Source of the DNA: CAZGMC01 sp964526565
GTDB lineage: Bacteria > Pseudomonadota > Alphaproteobacteria > DSM-16000 > Inquilinaceae
Assembly: GCA_964526565.1 (NCBI GenBank)
Contig: CAZGMC010000044.1
Location: 1 to 32,403, forward strand
Length of the DNA: 32,403 bases
Direction: 5' to 3'
Shown: piece by piece, positions 23,318-31,739 of the stretch
Layout of the letters: each line of letters begins with the position of its first letter
Position numbering within the stretch: the stretch's first letter is position 1
Translations under genes and position numbers: made by a program
Notes under the pieces: model-generated
The model's input: the letters and a program-made list of their open reading frames with translations, nothing else
The model's database searches: none
What the model was told of the DNA's origin: nothing

Positions 23318-23998
23318 CTATTCGGCCATTTCCGTGATGAGGCCGAGCTGCGTGGCGGCAAGCACGACCTGGGTGCGGTTCTGCGCCTTCAGCGTGCGCA
23401 TGATTGCCGCGATGTGCACCTTGACGGTCGCCTCCGACAGGTCAAGCGCGTAGGCGATCTGCTTGTTGGACTTGCCCTGGGCCAGCTCGCGCAGCACCGC
23501 CTCCTGCCGCCGGGTAAGCTTGACGCTGCCGACGCCGGGGGTCTCTTCCCTGATCCCCTCGCGCCCGTTGACGCTGCCCCGGAGCACCGCCGGCGGCAGA
23601 TAGACGCCACCCGACAGGATCAGTTCGATCGCCTGAAGCATGAGCTTGGGTGACGAGGATTTCGGAATGAAGCCGGATGCACCCGCGTCGATCGTCTTGC
23701 GCACGTCCGAGGGCGAATCGAGCATCGACACGACGGCAATGGGCGTGTTTGGCGCCATGCCGCGGATGGCGCGGACCCCCGCAAAATGATCCATGCCGGG
23801 CATCAGCAGGTCGAGCAGAATAAGGTCATATTCCGCGGTCTGCAGACGGTCCAGCACATCCTGGACGCAGCCGGCCTGGCCGACATCGACAGGATACGGC
23901 AGATCCTCCAGGAGCAGGCTGAGCCCCTCCCGGAACAGCGTGTGGTCGTCCGCCAGCAGGATCCTCAAGCGCCGCTCCCGGCTTTGGTTCACGCTCAT
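23318..23998 (-). CDS. NarL/FixJ-family response regulator (REC-LuxR HTH)
   Basis: 226 aa. REC domain (about residues 11-128): acidic pocket LLADDHTLFREGL, phosphoacceptor Asp63 in LILLDLLMPGMD, Ser/Thr in AVVSML, Lys in GFIPKSSSP. LuxR-type HTH (about 158-215): KLTRRQEAVLRELAQGKSNKQIAYALDLSEATVKVHIAAI with the invariant recognition helix SEATVKVH. It would bind DNA as a dimer when phosphorylated. It lies upstream of the hybrid kinase on the same strand. A strong promoter and a 20-bp dyad lie just before it, so autoregulation is plausible. Confidence 0.94.
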   Translation of the reverse strand: MSVNQSRERRLRILLADDHTLFREGLSLLLEDLPYPVDVGQAGCVQDVLDRLQTAEYDLILLDLLMPGMDHFAGVRAIRGMAPNTPIAVVSMLDSPSDVRKTIDAGASGFIPKSSSPKLMLQAIELILSGGVYLPPAVLRGSVNGREGIREETPGVGSVKLTRRQEAVLRELAQGKSNKQIAYALDLSEATVKVHIAAIMRTLKAQNRTQVVLAATQLGLITEMAE

Positions 23999-24036
23999 TG
24001 CCTACCTCTCCCCATCAGGTTGTACCCCGTACGCTA

Positions 24037-24065
24037 AAATTAGCAGCTGAGGTGAGTTCAGTCAA
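24037..24065 (-). promoter_or_regulatory. Strong sigma70 promoter for the response regulator
   Basis: On the minus strand: -35 TTGACT (24060-24065, five of six), exactly 17 nt, -10 TAATTT (24037-24042). The expected start is near 24030, about 32 nt before the ATG at 23998, with a GGGGAGAGG RBS between. It is one of the best-matching promoters in the window. Confidence 0.7.
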
Positions 24066-24085
24066 ATATATTGGCGACAATATAT
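24066..24085. promoter_or_regulatory. Perfect 20-bp dyad abutting the -35 box
   Basis: ATATATTG - GCGA - CAATATAT: 8-bp arms, 4-nt spacer, directly next to the -35 hexamer of the response-regulator promoter. The dyad and its placement suggest an operator for a dimeric regulator, activator or repressor; which protein binds is unknown. Confidence 0.6.
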
Positions 24086-24886
24086 GTAAAATTTTCGTTG
24101 AACAAAAACATTTCATTTCATTCGTCTAGCAAATGCGGCAGCGTCAGACAAGCATCGGGACCTTTCTTTGTCACAGCTGGCTGTTGCCCACATCGTGAAG
24201 TCAATAACGACCAATGTATGCATACGCCAATAATCATCCCTTTTCCAGGGATGGCCTTCGGCACTTTAAATTGTAATATGCGCTCAGGTTCGCGCTTCTT
24301 TATGTCGACTCGTCTCGCCTGCTGACATCGATATCCGCAGCCGCAGCTGGATCTCGCGATGCACGCAGCCTGTCTCTCTGAAATGACCGCAACGTCGCAT
24401 CCATGAGTGAAATTGAAATCCCGCCAAACACGAGCCCTGAATGATAAATTGCCATAAAACTATATTCAACTTCAGTATTATATGACATTCGGTGGCCAGC
24501 ATGCCATCTGCGACATGCATTCGACAGGCCTAATGCCAAAGAAGCTTTGCCACATCCTGGCGCCGGTGGCAGCCTGATCGAAAATGATCATGACTCCCGT
24601 ATCCCTGATTGTATCAGTCTGCGGCGGATCAGATGTACATCGCTCCAAAATCTGCCCCTTACGTCAGCGGTTATCTGCGCGCTCCGGCCCGGCGGCTCGA
24701 GGACGCGTGCCATGACCGCCATGTCGTGCGCCGCCTTGGGACACCGAACTGCTCGACCTGTCCATTGCGGCCGCTGTGCAAGCCGCGTCGCTGGTCGCCG
24801 CCGGCCAAAGCATGACCGCCGCATGGCGCCTTTTCCGTATCGAATGAAGGGGCGAATTCGCTGACGGGCCTTTCCATATTGGTCCC
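24086..24886. other. AT-richer intergenic stretch before moaA
   Basis: About 800 bp without a firm gene. From 24086 to about 24530 the sequence is much more A/T-rich than the rest of the window, and open frames there (for example 24071-24325 plus, 24284-24520 minus) show no family features. From about 24600 it is GC-rich again and holds the small ORF at 24609. A short dyad (TGATC, 6 nt, GATCA) is at 24575-24590. Could be a remnant of lost genes, an sRNA locus, or a regulatory region. Confidence 0.5.
24609..24815 (+). CDS. Possible small Cys-motif protein, FNR-N-terminus-like
   Basis: 68 aa, ATG 24609. The only notable feature is PNCSTCPLRPLC (Cys48, Cys51, Cys57): spacing C-x2-C-x5-C, the same as the N-terminal Fe-S ligands of FNR-type regulators, followed by an early stop. 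No cNMP-binding or HTH domain follows in any frame. It may be a fragment of a decayed regulator, a small metal-binding protein, or chance. There is no clear RBS. Confidence 0.3.
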   Translation: MYQSAADQMYIAPKSAPYVSGYLRAPARRLEDACHDRHVVRRLGTPNCSTCPLRPLCKPRRWSPPAKA

Positions 24887-25933
24887 ATGACGTCAGCCGA
24901 ACCCTGCATGGGCGATTCGCTGCGGCAGCCGGTCGCAGCACCGCTCATCGATCCTTTGGGCCGCCCGATCCGCTATCTCCGCGTGTCGGTGACGGACCGG
25001 TGCGACTTCCGCTGCGTCTACTGCATGGCGGAAGACATGGCCTTCCTGCCGAAGGCGGAGCTGCTGACGCTCGAGGAACTGGACCGCGTCTGCAGTGCCT
25101 TTGTCCGCCTGGGGGTGCGCAAGCTGCGCCTGACCGGCGGCGAGCCGCTGGTCCGTCGCAACGTCATGCACCTGGTGCGCAGCCTGTCGCGTCACCTCGG
25201 CACCGGCCTGGACGAGCTGACGCTGACCACCAATGGCAGCCAGCTCGACCGGCACGCCGGCGACCTGGCGGCGTGCGGGGTGCGCCGCCTCAACGTGTCG
25301 CTCGACACCCTCGATCCGGCCAGGTTCCGTGCCATCACGCGCTGGGGCCGGTTCGATCGCGTCATGGCCGGCATCGCCGCTGCGCAGGCGGCCGGACTGG
25401 CCGTCAAGATCAACATGGTGGCGCTCAGTGGCGTCAACGACGACGAGTTCGACCGCATGGTCGCCTGGTGCGGCGACCACGGCTTCGACCTGACGTTCAT
25501 CGAGGTGATGCCGATGGGCGACATCGGCGGCGAGACCAGGCTGAACCAGTACCTGCCGCTCAGCGCGGTGCGCGCCCGGCTGGCGCGACGCTGGACGCTG
25601 AGCGAGAGCGACCACCAGACCGGCGGCCCGGCCCGCTACATGCGCGTCGCCGAGACTGGCGGGCGGCTGGGCTTCATCACGCCGCTGACCCATAACTTCT
25701 GCGAATCATGCAACCGGGTGCGGCTGACCTGCACCGGCACGCTGTACATGTGCCTGGGGCAGGACGATGCAGCCGACCTGCGTGCCCCGGTCCGGGGCAG
25801 CGATGACGACGGTCCGCTGGAGGCGGCCATGGCCGCGGCCATCGCCCGCAAGCCGCGCGGCCACGACTTTGTCATCGATCGCCGCCGGCAGGCTCCGGCC
25901 GTGGCCCGCCACATGAGCGTGACGGGCGGTTGA
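24887..25933 (+). CDS. moaA: GTP 3',8-cyclase MoaA (molybdenum cofactor)
   Basis: 348 aa. A radical-SAM enzyme for the first step of molybdopterin synthesis. The N-terminal cluster is Cys39-xxx-Cys43-xx-Cys46 (DRCDFRCVYC); the C-terminal cluster is Cys272-xx-Cys275-x13-Cys289 (CESCNRVRLTCTGTLYMC). KLRLTGGEPLVRR binds SAM; the C-terminal Gly-Gly needed for catalysis is the last pair. HNFCESCNRVRLTC is diagnostic. ATG 24887 gives an extra 22 residues before the core, normal for the family. No other moa gene is beside it. Confidence 0.96.
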   Translation: MTSAEPCMGDSLRQPVAAPLIDPLGRPIRYLRVSVTDRCDFRCVYCMAEDMAFLPKAELLTLEELDRVCSAFVRLGVRKLRLTGGEPLVRRNVMHLVRSLSRHLGTGLDELTLTTNGSQLDRHAGDLAACGVRRLNVSLDTLDPARFRAITRWGRFDRVMAGIAAAQAAGLAVKINMVALSGVNDDEFDRMVAWCGDHGFDLTFIEVMPMGDIGGETRLNQYLPLSAVRARLARRWTLSESDHQTGGPARYMRVAETGGRLGFITPLTHNFCESCNRVRLTCTGTLYMCLGQDDAADLRAPVRGSDDDGPLEAAMAAAIARKPRGHDFVIDRRRQAPAVARHMSVTGG

Positions 25934-26080
25934 TATCGGCCGCCGCAGCCGCGACCTGTCCGAAAGGATAGGGCGTTCGTCCTGCACTGGAATGGCCGTC
26001 ACGAGCCGCCGCACTAGTTGTTATTGTACGAAGGAACGGGAATATTCAGTAGAGCGGCGCGCCGCGCCCGCGGAGACATC

Positions 26081-26605
26081 ATGGCAGTCGTCGACTTCGT
26101 GCTCGACATGCAGCAGGTGGCGGACCGGCATCCCAGGCTGCGGCGGCTGCACGACTACTGGCAGGACAAGCGGGGCGACGCCGACCTGCCGCGCAAGGTC
26201 GCCATCGACCCGACCGAAATCCCCGAACTGCTGGGCAACATCGTCCTGTTCGAGGTCGTCGGCGGCGGAGCCGATTTCCGCTGCCGGGTCATTGGCGACG
26301 TCATCGAGGAGATCGCGCAGCGCAGCCTGACCGGCGCGCTGACAAGTCGCGGACGCACCCCGGTCTTCGATCCCGCGTTCGAACGGCGGCTGCGCCAGGT
26401 GGTGGCGCGGGCCGTCCCGATGTTCTGGACACGGCGCCAGCAGCTGCGGTCGGCAGGGGATCTGATCTTCGACACGCTGCTGCTGCCGTTGGCCGGGCCC
26501 GGGGCCGCGTCCGGGGCCGCGTCCGGAGTCGGGTCCGGAGCCGGCGGGGCGGTCGCCTTCCCGGTCGCTTTCATTGTCGGCGCCATGTACCCGCGCCTGC
26601 ACTGA
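26081..26605 (+). CDS. PAS_5-type domain protein
   Basis: 174 aa. LRRLHDYWQDKRGDADLP, DPTEIPELLGNIVLFEVV and DFRCRVIGDVIEEIAQRSLTG fit the alphaproteobacterial PAS_5-like family (DUF1457 type): a free-standing PAS fold that is thought to bind a small ligand, with no output domain. Near residues 140-157 a Gly/Ala/Ser-rich insertion (12-bp repeat) interrupts the last strands, before VAFPVAFIVGAMYP. The ATG at 26081 follows GCGGAGACATC. Regulatory role unknown. A TTGTTA with AATATT 17 nt on (26018-26046) may be its promoter. Confidence 0.75.
   Translation: MAVVDFVLDMQQVADRHPRLRRLHDYWQDKRGDADLPRKVAIDPTEIPELLGNIVLFEVVGGGADFRCRVIGDVIEEIAQRSLTGALTSRGRTPVFDPAFERRLRQVVARAVPMFWTRRQQLRSAGDLIFDTLLLPLAGPGAASGAASGVGSGAGGAVAFPVAFIVGAMYPRLH
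26501..26548 (+). repeat. 12-bp tandem repeat within the PAS_5 gene
   Basis: Four 12-bp units; the first two (26501-26512 and 26513-26524) are identical GGGGCCGCGTCC, the next two are diverged. In frame, encoding Gly-Ala-Ala-Ser type residues in a loop. Confidence 0.8.
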
Positions 26606-26695
26606 CGGCGGGCGCCGCCAGTCTAGCCACACTTCTCAAGGCCTGCAGATGATGGCAGGGTCGGCGACGACCGCCCGCAACCGGTTTGCCCGCTT

Positions 26696-27724
26696 ATGTC
26701 CGAGCCTCGGCCCGCCGTCACCCTCGACGAAATGCGCGAGATCGCGCGCCGCCTGCCCGGCCCCGACCTGGAGGCCGGCACCGCCGCCACCGTGCGCGAG
26801 CGGCAGCTGACCAAGCCGGCCGGGGCGCTGGGCCGGCTCGAGGAGATCGCCTACTGGATGGCCTGCTGGCAGGGCCGGCACCCGCCGCGGCTCAGCCACC
26901 CGCGCATCGCCGTGTTCGCTGCCAACCACGGCGTCGCCGCGGCACGGCCGGTGTCGGCCTATCCGGTGACGGTGACGGCGCAGATGGTGCGCAACTTCCT
27001 GAACGGCGGCGCCGCCGTCAACCAGTTGAGCCGGCTCGCCGACAGCGACCTGCAGGTGTACGAACTGGACCTGGAGACGCCGACCGACGATTTCACGCAA
27101 GGCCCGGCGATGAGCGAGGAGCGCTGTGCCCACGCCATGGCCTACGGCATGATGGCGGTGGACCAGGGGCTGGACCTGATCTGCCTGGGCGAGATGGGCA
27201 TCGGCAACACCACCGCCGCGGCGGCAGTTTGTACCGCCCTGTTCGGCGGCGAGCCGGCCGACTGGGTCGGTCCCGGCACCGGCGTCGCCGCCGCCGGGCT
27301 GACCCGGAAGGTGCGGGCCGTGGCCGACGGGCTGGCCGTCAACCGCGACCGCCTGGACGACCCGTTCGGCGTGCTGTGCGCGCTGGGCGGGCTGGAGTTC
27401 GCCGCCATCGTCGGCGCGGTCGTGGCGGCGCGGCTGGCGCACACGCCGGTGCTGCTCGACGGGTTCGCGTGCACGGCGGCGGCGGCGGTGCTGCACGCCT
27501 TCGACCCGCGTGCCCTGGACCACTGCCTGGTGGCCCACGTCTCGGCCGAGCCCGGCCACCGCCGCCTGCTCGACCGGCTGGGCCGCCACGCCCTGCTCGA
27601 CCTGGGCATGCGCCTGGGCGAGGGGAGCGGCGCGGCCCTGGCCATTCCCGTCCTCCAGGCCGCCGTGGAGTGCCACGCCGGCATGGCGACGTTCGCGGAG
27701 GCGGGGGTGAGCGGAAAGCTGTAA
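26696..27724 (+). CDS. cobT: Nicotinate-nucleotide--dimethylbenzimidazole phosphoribosyltransferase
   Basis: 342 aa. Makes alpha-ribazole 5'-phosphate for the lower ligand of cobalamin. LTKPAGALGRLEEIAYW near the start, FAANHGVAA, the GEMGIGNTTAAAAV loop, and the C-terminal RLGEGSGAALAIPVLQAA, whose Glu309 corresponds to the catalytic base, identify it with little doubt. ATG 26696 matches the family. No cobalamin riboswitch is visible in the 90 nt before it, and no other cob gene is next to it. Confidence 0.95.
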   Translation: MSEPRPAVTLDEMREIARRLPGPDLEAGTAATVRERQLTKPAGALGRLEEIAYWMACWQGRHPPRLSHPRIAVFAANHGVAAARPVSAYPVTVTAQMVRNFLNGGAAVNQLSRLADSDLQVYELDLETPTDDFTQGPAMSEERCAHAMAYGMMAVDQGLDLICLGEMGIGNTTAAAAVCTALFGGEPADWVGPGTGVAAAGLTRKVRAVADGLAVNRDRLDDPFGVLCALGGLEFAAIVGAVVAARLAHTPVLLDGFACTAAAAVLHAFDPRALDHCLVAHVSAEPGHRRLLDRLGRHALLDLGMRLGEGSGAALAIPVLQAAVECHAGMATFAEAGVSGKL

Positions 27725-27756
27725 GCCGGCGCCCATCGGGCGTGCGCAACAAACGC

Positions 27757-27782
27757 GGTGAAAAAAACTGTGACAGTTCACC
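27757..27782 (-). terminator. Possible terminator for the ArsR-family gene
   Basis: On the minus strand, AACTG-TCA-CAGTT (27766-27778) is followed by a run of Ts; outer GGTG/CACC can add pairing on the other side of the T-run. It is weak in stem strength but has the U-tract that most of this GC-rich window lacks. It lies 33 nt after the ArsR stop, and also between that gene and the cobT stop. Confidence 0.4.
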
Positions 27783-27814
27783 TTTTAGAGGCGCAGCCCC
27801 TGGTCAGATCGCGG

Positions 27815-28156
27815 TCAGATGTAGGCGTGGCCGGGTTGGTGCTCGGCCGTGTCGGCGGGCAGTGACCGGCAGTAGAGGTCGTGCAGCGTCTGCATGACGG
27901 CGCGGGCCTCGCGGCCGCGCAGGGAATAGTAGATGGTCTGGGCACTGCGCCGGGTGGCGACCACGCCGTCCTGGCGCAGCCGCGCCAGGTGCTGCGACAG
28001 CGCCGACTGGCTGAGGCCGACGGCACGCTCCAGCTCGCCCACCGAGCGCTCGCCCTGGGCAAGCTGGCACAGGATCATCAGCCGCCGCTCGTTGCTCATC
28101 GCCTTGAGCAGCGTGCTCGCCTTGGCCGCGTTGGCCTGCAGTTCGTCCGGAATCAT
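27815..28156 (-). CDS. ArsR-family repressor, SqrR/BigR-like persulfide sensor
   Basis: 113 aa. LLKAMSNERRLMILCQLAQGERSVGEL then LSQSALSQHLARLRQDGVV is the winged HTH of ArsR proteins, here very like BigR/SqrR. Two cysteines only: Cys30 and Cys96, spaced by 66 residues, the same spacing as the two redox-active Cys of SqrR and BigR, which form a polysulfide bridge and release DNA when sulfide or persulfide is present. It lacks a CxC metal motif in the recognition region. It diverges from the TusA-like gene at 28383 with 226 bp between them. Confidence 0.88.
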   Translation of the reverse strand: MIPDELQANAAKASTLLKAMSNERRLMILCQLAQGERSVGELERAVGLSQSALSQHLARLRQDGVVATRRSAQTIYYSLRGREARAVMQTLHDLYCRSLPADTAEHQPGHAYI

Positions 28157-28382
28157 GTCGCCACCTGAGGAAAGTCCTGCAGAAATGCCGTCGTCGTGCG
28201 GTCCCGCCGGGTCGGGCCGGTCACCGGTGGCTGCGAATATAGGGCCGCATGGGCGGATGTCCTGCCCTGCCCCGACGAATCCGGCGGTGTAACTTTTGCG
28301 CGACGGCCGGGAGCGGGGGCTGCCGCAGGCGCGCCACGGCCGCTACACTCCCTGGCCATTGCCGTCCAAGTCCGGGATCGCC

Positions 28383-28622
28383 ATGACCGACCACGTCCTC
28401 GACGCCCGCGACATGATCTGTCCGATGCCGGTGCTCAAGGCCGGGCGGGCGCTGAAAGCCCTGTCGGCCGGAGCGGTGCTGGAGGTGCTGGCCACCGACC
28501 CGGCGGCACCGGCCGACTTCCGGTCGTTCTGCGCCCATACCGGCCACCGCCTGCTGGCCGAGGAGGCGCGCCCCGACGGCGTCACCGTGCTGCGCATCGA
28601 AAAGGCCGGCAACGCCGTCTGA
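28383..28622 (+). CDS. TusA-family sulfur carrier
   Basis: 79 aa, one domain. The start MTDHVLDARDMICPMPVLKAG holds the CPxP signature with Cys13 (the persulfide carrier), and the later FRSFCAHTGHRLL and VTVLRIEK fit the family. TusA-like proteins shuttle sulfane sulfur to acceptors (tRNA thiolation, Moco, sulfur oxidation). ATG 28383 is chosen by homology; a possible -10 TACACT lies at 28344-28349 with no convincing -35. It is the gene facing the SqrR/BigR-like repressor. Confidence 0.9.
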   Translation: MTDHVLDARDMICPMPVLKAGRALKALSAGAVLEVLATDPAAPADFRSFCAHTGHRLLAEEARPDGVTVLRIEKAGNAV

Positions 28623-28821
28623 AGGGGTCGGACAGGGGCGCCGCTGCCCGCCGCACCGGCCGTTGATGCAGTCGCTTGATGCGCCCGCGGCAGCAGATTA
28701 CGTAGCGCGCGTCGGCGGATGCGAGGCCGCGCCAACGCGTCCGTCCGTCCGCCCTGCATGCTCCGTCGCCGCTATCGCCGTTGCTGCTCCTGCCGTTGCC
28801 GCTGCTCCGGAGTCCGCGCCC

Positions 28822-29277
28822 ATGATCCGGCATCGCCTGAACGACGCCCTGAAGGATGCGCTGCGCACCAACGACCAGGTCGCCATCTCCACGCTGCGTC
28901 TGATCCAGGCCGCCATCCGCGACCGCGATGTCGCCGCCCGCAGCCGTGGCAACACCGAGGGCGTCGGCGAACGGGAGATCCTGGACCTGCTGCGGACCAT
29001 GATCCGCCAGCGCCGCGAGAGCATCGCGCTGTACGAACAGGGCGGCCGCCTCGATCTCGTCGAGTCGGAGCAGGACGAGATCGACGTGATCCGCCAGTTC
29101 CTGCCCAAGCAGCTCGACGAGGGCGAGACGCATGGCGCCGTGCGCCAGGTGATCGACGATCTGGGGGCCGCCGGCCTGAAGGACATGGGCCGCACCATGG
29201 CCGAACTGCGCTCGCGCTATCCCGGCCAGATGGACTTCGCCAAGGCCAGCGGCATGGTCAAGAAGGAGCTCGGCTAG
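28822..29277 (+). CDS. GatB/YqeY domain protein
   Basis: 151 aa. IRHRLNDALKDALRTNDQVAISTLRLIQAAI, ILDLLRTMIRQRRESIALYEQGGR, IDVIRQFLPKQLDEGE and DMGRTMAELRSRYPGQMDFAKAS are diagnostic of YqeY. It resembles the tail domain of GatB and may bind tRNA, but the function is not known. The gene is regularly found ahead of dnaG in alphaproteobacteria, as here (66 nt). ATG 28822 is preferred over more upstream starts, which give an Ala/Val-rich tail outside the family. Confidence 0.9.
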   Translation: MIRHRLNDALKDALRTNDQVAISTLRLIQAAIRDRDVAARSRGNTEGVGEREILDLLRTMIRQRRESIALYEQGGRLDLVESEQDEIDVIRQFLPKQLDEGETHGAVRQVIDDLGAAGLKDMGRTMAELRSRYPGQMDFAKASGMVKKELG

Positions 29278-29343
29278 GCCGGGCCCCGGCCGCGCCACTT
29301 GGCGGAATTCCATCCTGTGCCCATCAAGGTGTAGAGTACGTCC

Positions 29344-31164
29344 ATGCCGCTGCCGCCGTCCTTCCTCGACGACCTGCGCGCCCGCCTGCCGATCTCGGAG
29401 GTGGTCGGGCGCCGGCTCAAGCTGACCCGCGCCGGGCGCGAGTGGAAGGCGTGCTGCCCGTTCCACAAAGAGAAGACGCCGAGCTTCACCGTCAGCGACG
29501 ACAAGGGGTTCTTCCACTGCTTCGGCTGCGGCGCCCATGGCGACGTGCTCGGCTTCGTCATGCGCCACGACCACCTGTCGTTCATGGAGGCGGTGGAGCA
29601 GCTCGCCGCCCGCGCGGGCCTGCCGGTGCCCCAGGCCAGCCCGGAGGAGCGCGTCCAGGCCGAGCGCCAGAAGGGCCTGTACGAGCTGGTCGAGACGGCC
29701 TGCGTTTGGTTCGAGTCGCAGCTGCACACCCCGGCCGGTCGCGCCGCGCAGGACTACCTCGTCCGGCGCGGCCTGGACGACGACACCATCGCCCGCTTCC
29801 GCCTGGGCTATGCCCCGGCCGACAGCCGCGCCCTGCTGGCCCACCTCAAGGGCGAGGGCTTCGACGAGGCGCAGATCATCGAGGCCGGGCTGGCCCGCCG
29901 GCCGGACGACGGGCGCGCGGCCTATGCCTTCTTCCGCCACCGCATCCTGTTCCCGGTGACCGACCGGCGCGGCCGCGTCATCGCCTTCGGCGGCCGCCTG
30001 ATGGAGGGCGACGGCCCGAAATACATCAACAGCCCCGACACGCCGCTCTTCCACAAGGGCCGGCTGCTGTACGGGCTGGCGCGGGCGCGGGGCGCGGCGG
30101 ACCAGGGCCACGGCGTCATTGTCGCCGAGGGCTACATGGACGTGATCGCGCTGGTGCGGGCCGGCTTCGACGCGGCGGTGGCACCGCTCGGCACGGCGCT
30201 GACCGAGGCGCAGGTCGCGGAGCTGTGGCGGCTGGCGCCGCTGCCGGTGCTGTGCTTCGACGGCGACGATGCCGGCCGGCGGGCGGCCTGGCGCGCCGTC
30301 GACCGCATCCTGCCGATCCTTGAGCCCGACCATTCCGTGGCGGTCGCGTTCCTGCCGGCGGGCGAGGATCCGGATTCGCTGCTGCGCGGCCCGGATGGCG
30401 TTACGGCAATGAAGGACGTGCTGGCGGCGGCGCGGCCGCTGGCCGACGTGGTCTGGGAGCGCGAGGTGCAGCAGCGCGACGTGTCGGCGCCGGAGGGACG
30501 TGCCGGGCTCAAGGCGGCGCTGCTGGCCCAGGCGCACCGCATCGCCGATCGCACGGTGCAGCGCTTCTACGTCAGCCATTTCAACAACCGGGTCTTCGAG
30601 ACGTTCTTCAACAGGGCGCAGCGCATTTATGGCGGCAAGCCGGAGATCGGCCTGCGGCGGGGTTCGCCGGTCCCGCGCCGCCCGAAGCTTGAGGAACTGG
30701 AGACGCAGTTCCTCGTCCTGGCCCTGCTGCATCCCGACATGTTCGCGGAGAACGAGGATTTCTTCATCGGCCTGCCGGGATCCGCCGCCGAGAACACGGA
30801 GCTCAGGCGGCTCATCTTCGACATTCTGGCGAATGATCCCGAGACGAGCTCTGCGGATCTGATCGAGCGGATCAATGCCCGAGGTTCCTGGCAGGCAACG
30901 CGGCTCATCCAGAAGATGAACGAAAAGCCGCGCGACTATTTGGCCATGAGATCGCGGTACATGGATCCGGAAAAGGCTCGCGCCTGGTTCGGGGAGCTTG
31001 TCGAGATCCTGCACCGCGAGCTGCTGATGACCGAGATGCGCGCGCGCTATCAGACCCTGTTCGAGGGGCCCTGGGATCGCACCCAGGCCCTGCTGCACGC
31101 CATGTACTCCCACAACGCGGCCGTGCTGGAGCCCAACACGAAGCTGCTCGAAAGCAGGTCCTGA
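29344..31164 (+). CDS. dnaG: DNA primase
   Basis: 606 aa. Zinc domain: C38PFH41 then C59FGC62 (CHC2 pattern). The polymerase core has PISEVVGRRLKLTRAG, the RGRVIAFGGR and YINSPDTPLFHKGRLLYGL motifs, and the TOPRIM Glu and Asp residues (VIVAEGYMDVIAL and CFDGDDAGRRAA). The C-terminal region (about 440-606) is the helicase-binding part. Synthesises RNA primers at the replication fork. AAGGTG precedes ATG 29344. Followed by rpoD as in many bacteria, here after 575 bp. Confidence 0.97.
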   Translation: MPLPPSFLDDLRARLPISEVVGRRLKLTRAGREWKACCPFHKEKTPSFTVSDDKGFFHCFGCGAHGDVLGFVMRHDHLSFMEAVEQLAARAGLPVPQASPEERVQAERQKGLYELVETACVWFESQLHTPAGRAAQDYLVRRGLDDDTIARFRLGYAPADSRALLAHLKGEGFDEAQIIEAGLARRPDDGRAAYAFFRHRILFPVTDRRGRVIAFGGRLMEGDGPKYINSPDTPLFHKGRLLYGLARARGAADQGHGVIVAEGYMDVIALVRAGFDAAVAPLGTALTEAQVAELWRLAPLPVLCFDGDDAGRRAAWRAVDRILPILEPDHSVAVAFLPAGEDPDSLLRGPDGVTAMKDVLAAARPLADVVWEREVQQRDVSAPEGRAGLKAALLAQAHRIADRTVQRFYVSHFNNRVFETFFNRAQRIYGGKPEIGLRRGSPVPRRPKLEELETQFLVLALLHPDMFAENEDFFIGLPGSAAENTELRRLIFDILANDPETSSADLIERINARGSWQATRLIQKMNEKPRDYLAMRSRYMDPEKARAWFGELVEILHRELLMTEMRARYQTLFEGPWDRTQALLHAMYSHNAAVLEPNTKLLESRS

Positions 31165-31739
31165 CGCACCGGACGCCCCGCTTGTGCTTGTTCTGCCACA
31201 CTGTGACGGCGGCAAAGGCGCCCGGCCCCCTGCCGGCCCCCCTGCCGGAATCGCAGGCTTGATTCACTCTCCGGCGACCGCCAAGTAAGCAGGCACGGTT
31301 TTTCAGGGTGCCCTTGACCGCGTCGCGAGTCATGGCATCTTTAGGTCTGCAGCCGGGACGCGAGAAACGGCTGGCGGCGCGCGCCGGGATCCTCCTCCCC
31401 CCAGGATTCGGGCGTGTCGGCCGACCGGACAGGCGTTTGTCGGGAAAGCGGGCCGGCGACGGCACGGAAGCGGCCGGTGCCCGGCCGCGGCAGGGGAGTT
31501 GCAGCCGTGGCAGATACCGGTTGGGATGGCTGCACCGCACGAGGTGCGGCATCCGGAGGGGGCAGGGTACATCCAAACGGATTTGCGCGGCATCATGGCG
31601 CCGCGTGCATGATTTCGTTTGATGACACAGGGGAAGGCGCGGCCGGGTCACCCCGGATCACGGTCCGGGCCGATCGGTTCTTTCCGGAGACCCGGCGGCT
31701 CAAGGCTTCCGACAGAGGATCGCGAGAATAGGGAAGCGC
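31165..31739. other. dnaG-rpoD intergenic region
   Basis: 575 bp. No convincing gene; open frames lack a known family. A possible promoter is TTGACC (31314-31319), with a TCTTTA about 18 nt downstream (31338-31343), but the -10 is poor. GC-rich palindromic tracts occur near 31225-31255. The AGGGAAG before the rpoD ATG is its RBS. Confidence 0.5.

Noticed and set aside
24071..24325. An 84-aa plus-strand frame in the AT-rich stretch
   Set aside because: No RBS, no recognisable motif, and it begins inside the dyad at 24066-24085.
26606..26695. Cobalamin riboswitch before cobT
   Set aside because: No B12-box-like sequence or matching pairing in the 90-nt leader.
28582..31215. An 877-codon open frame on minus across dnaG and yqeY
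   Set aside because: Arg/Gly/Gln-rich with no motif; dnaG on plus is unmistakable.
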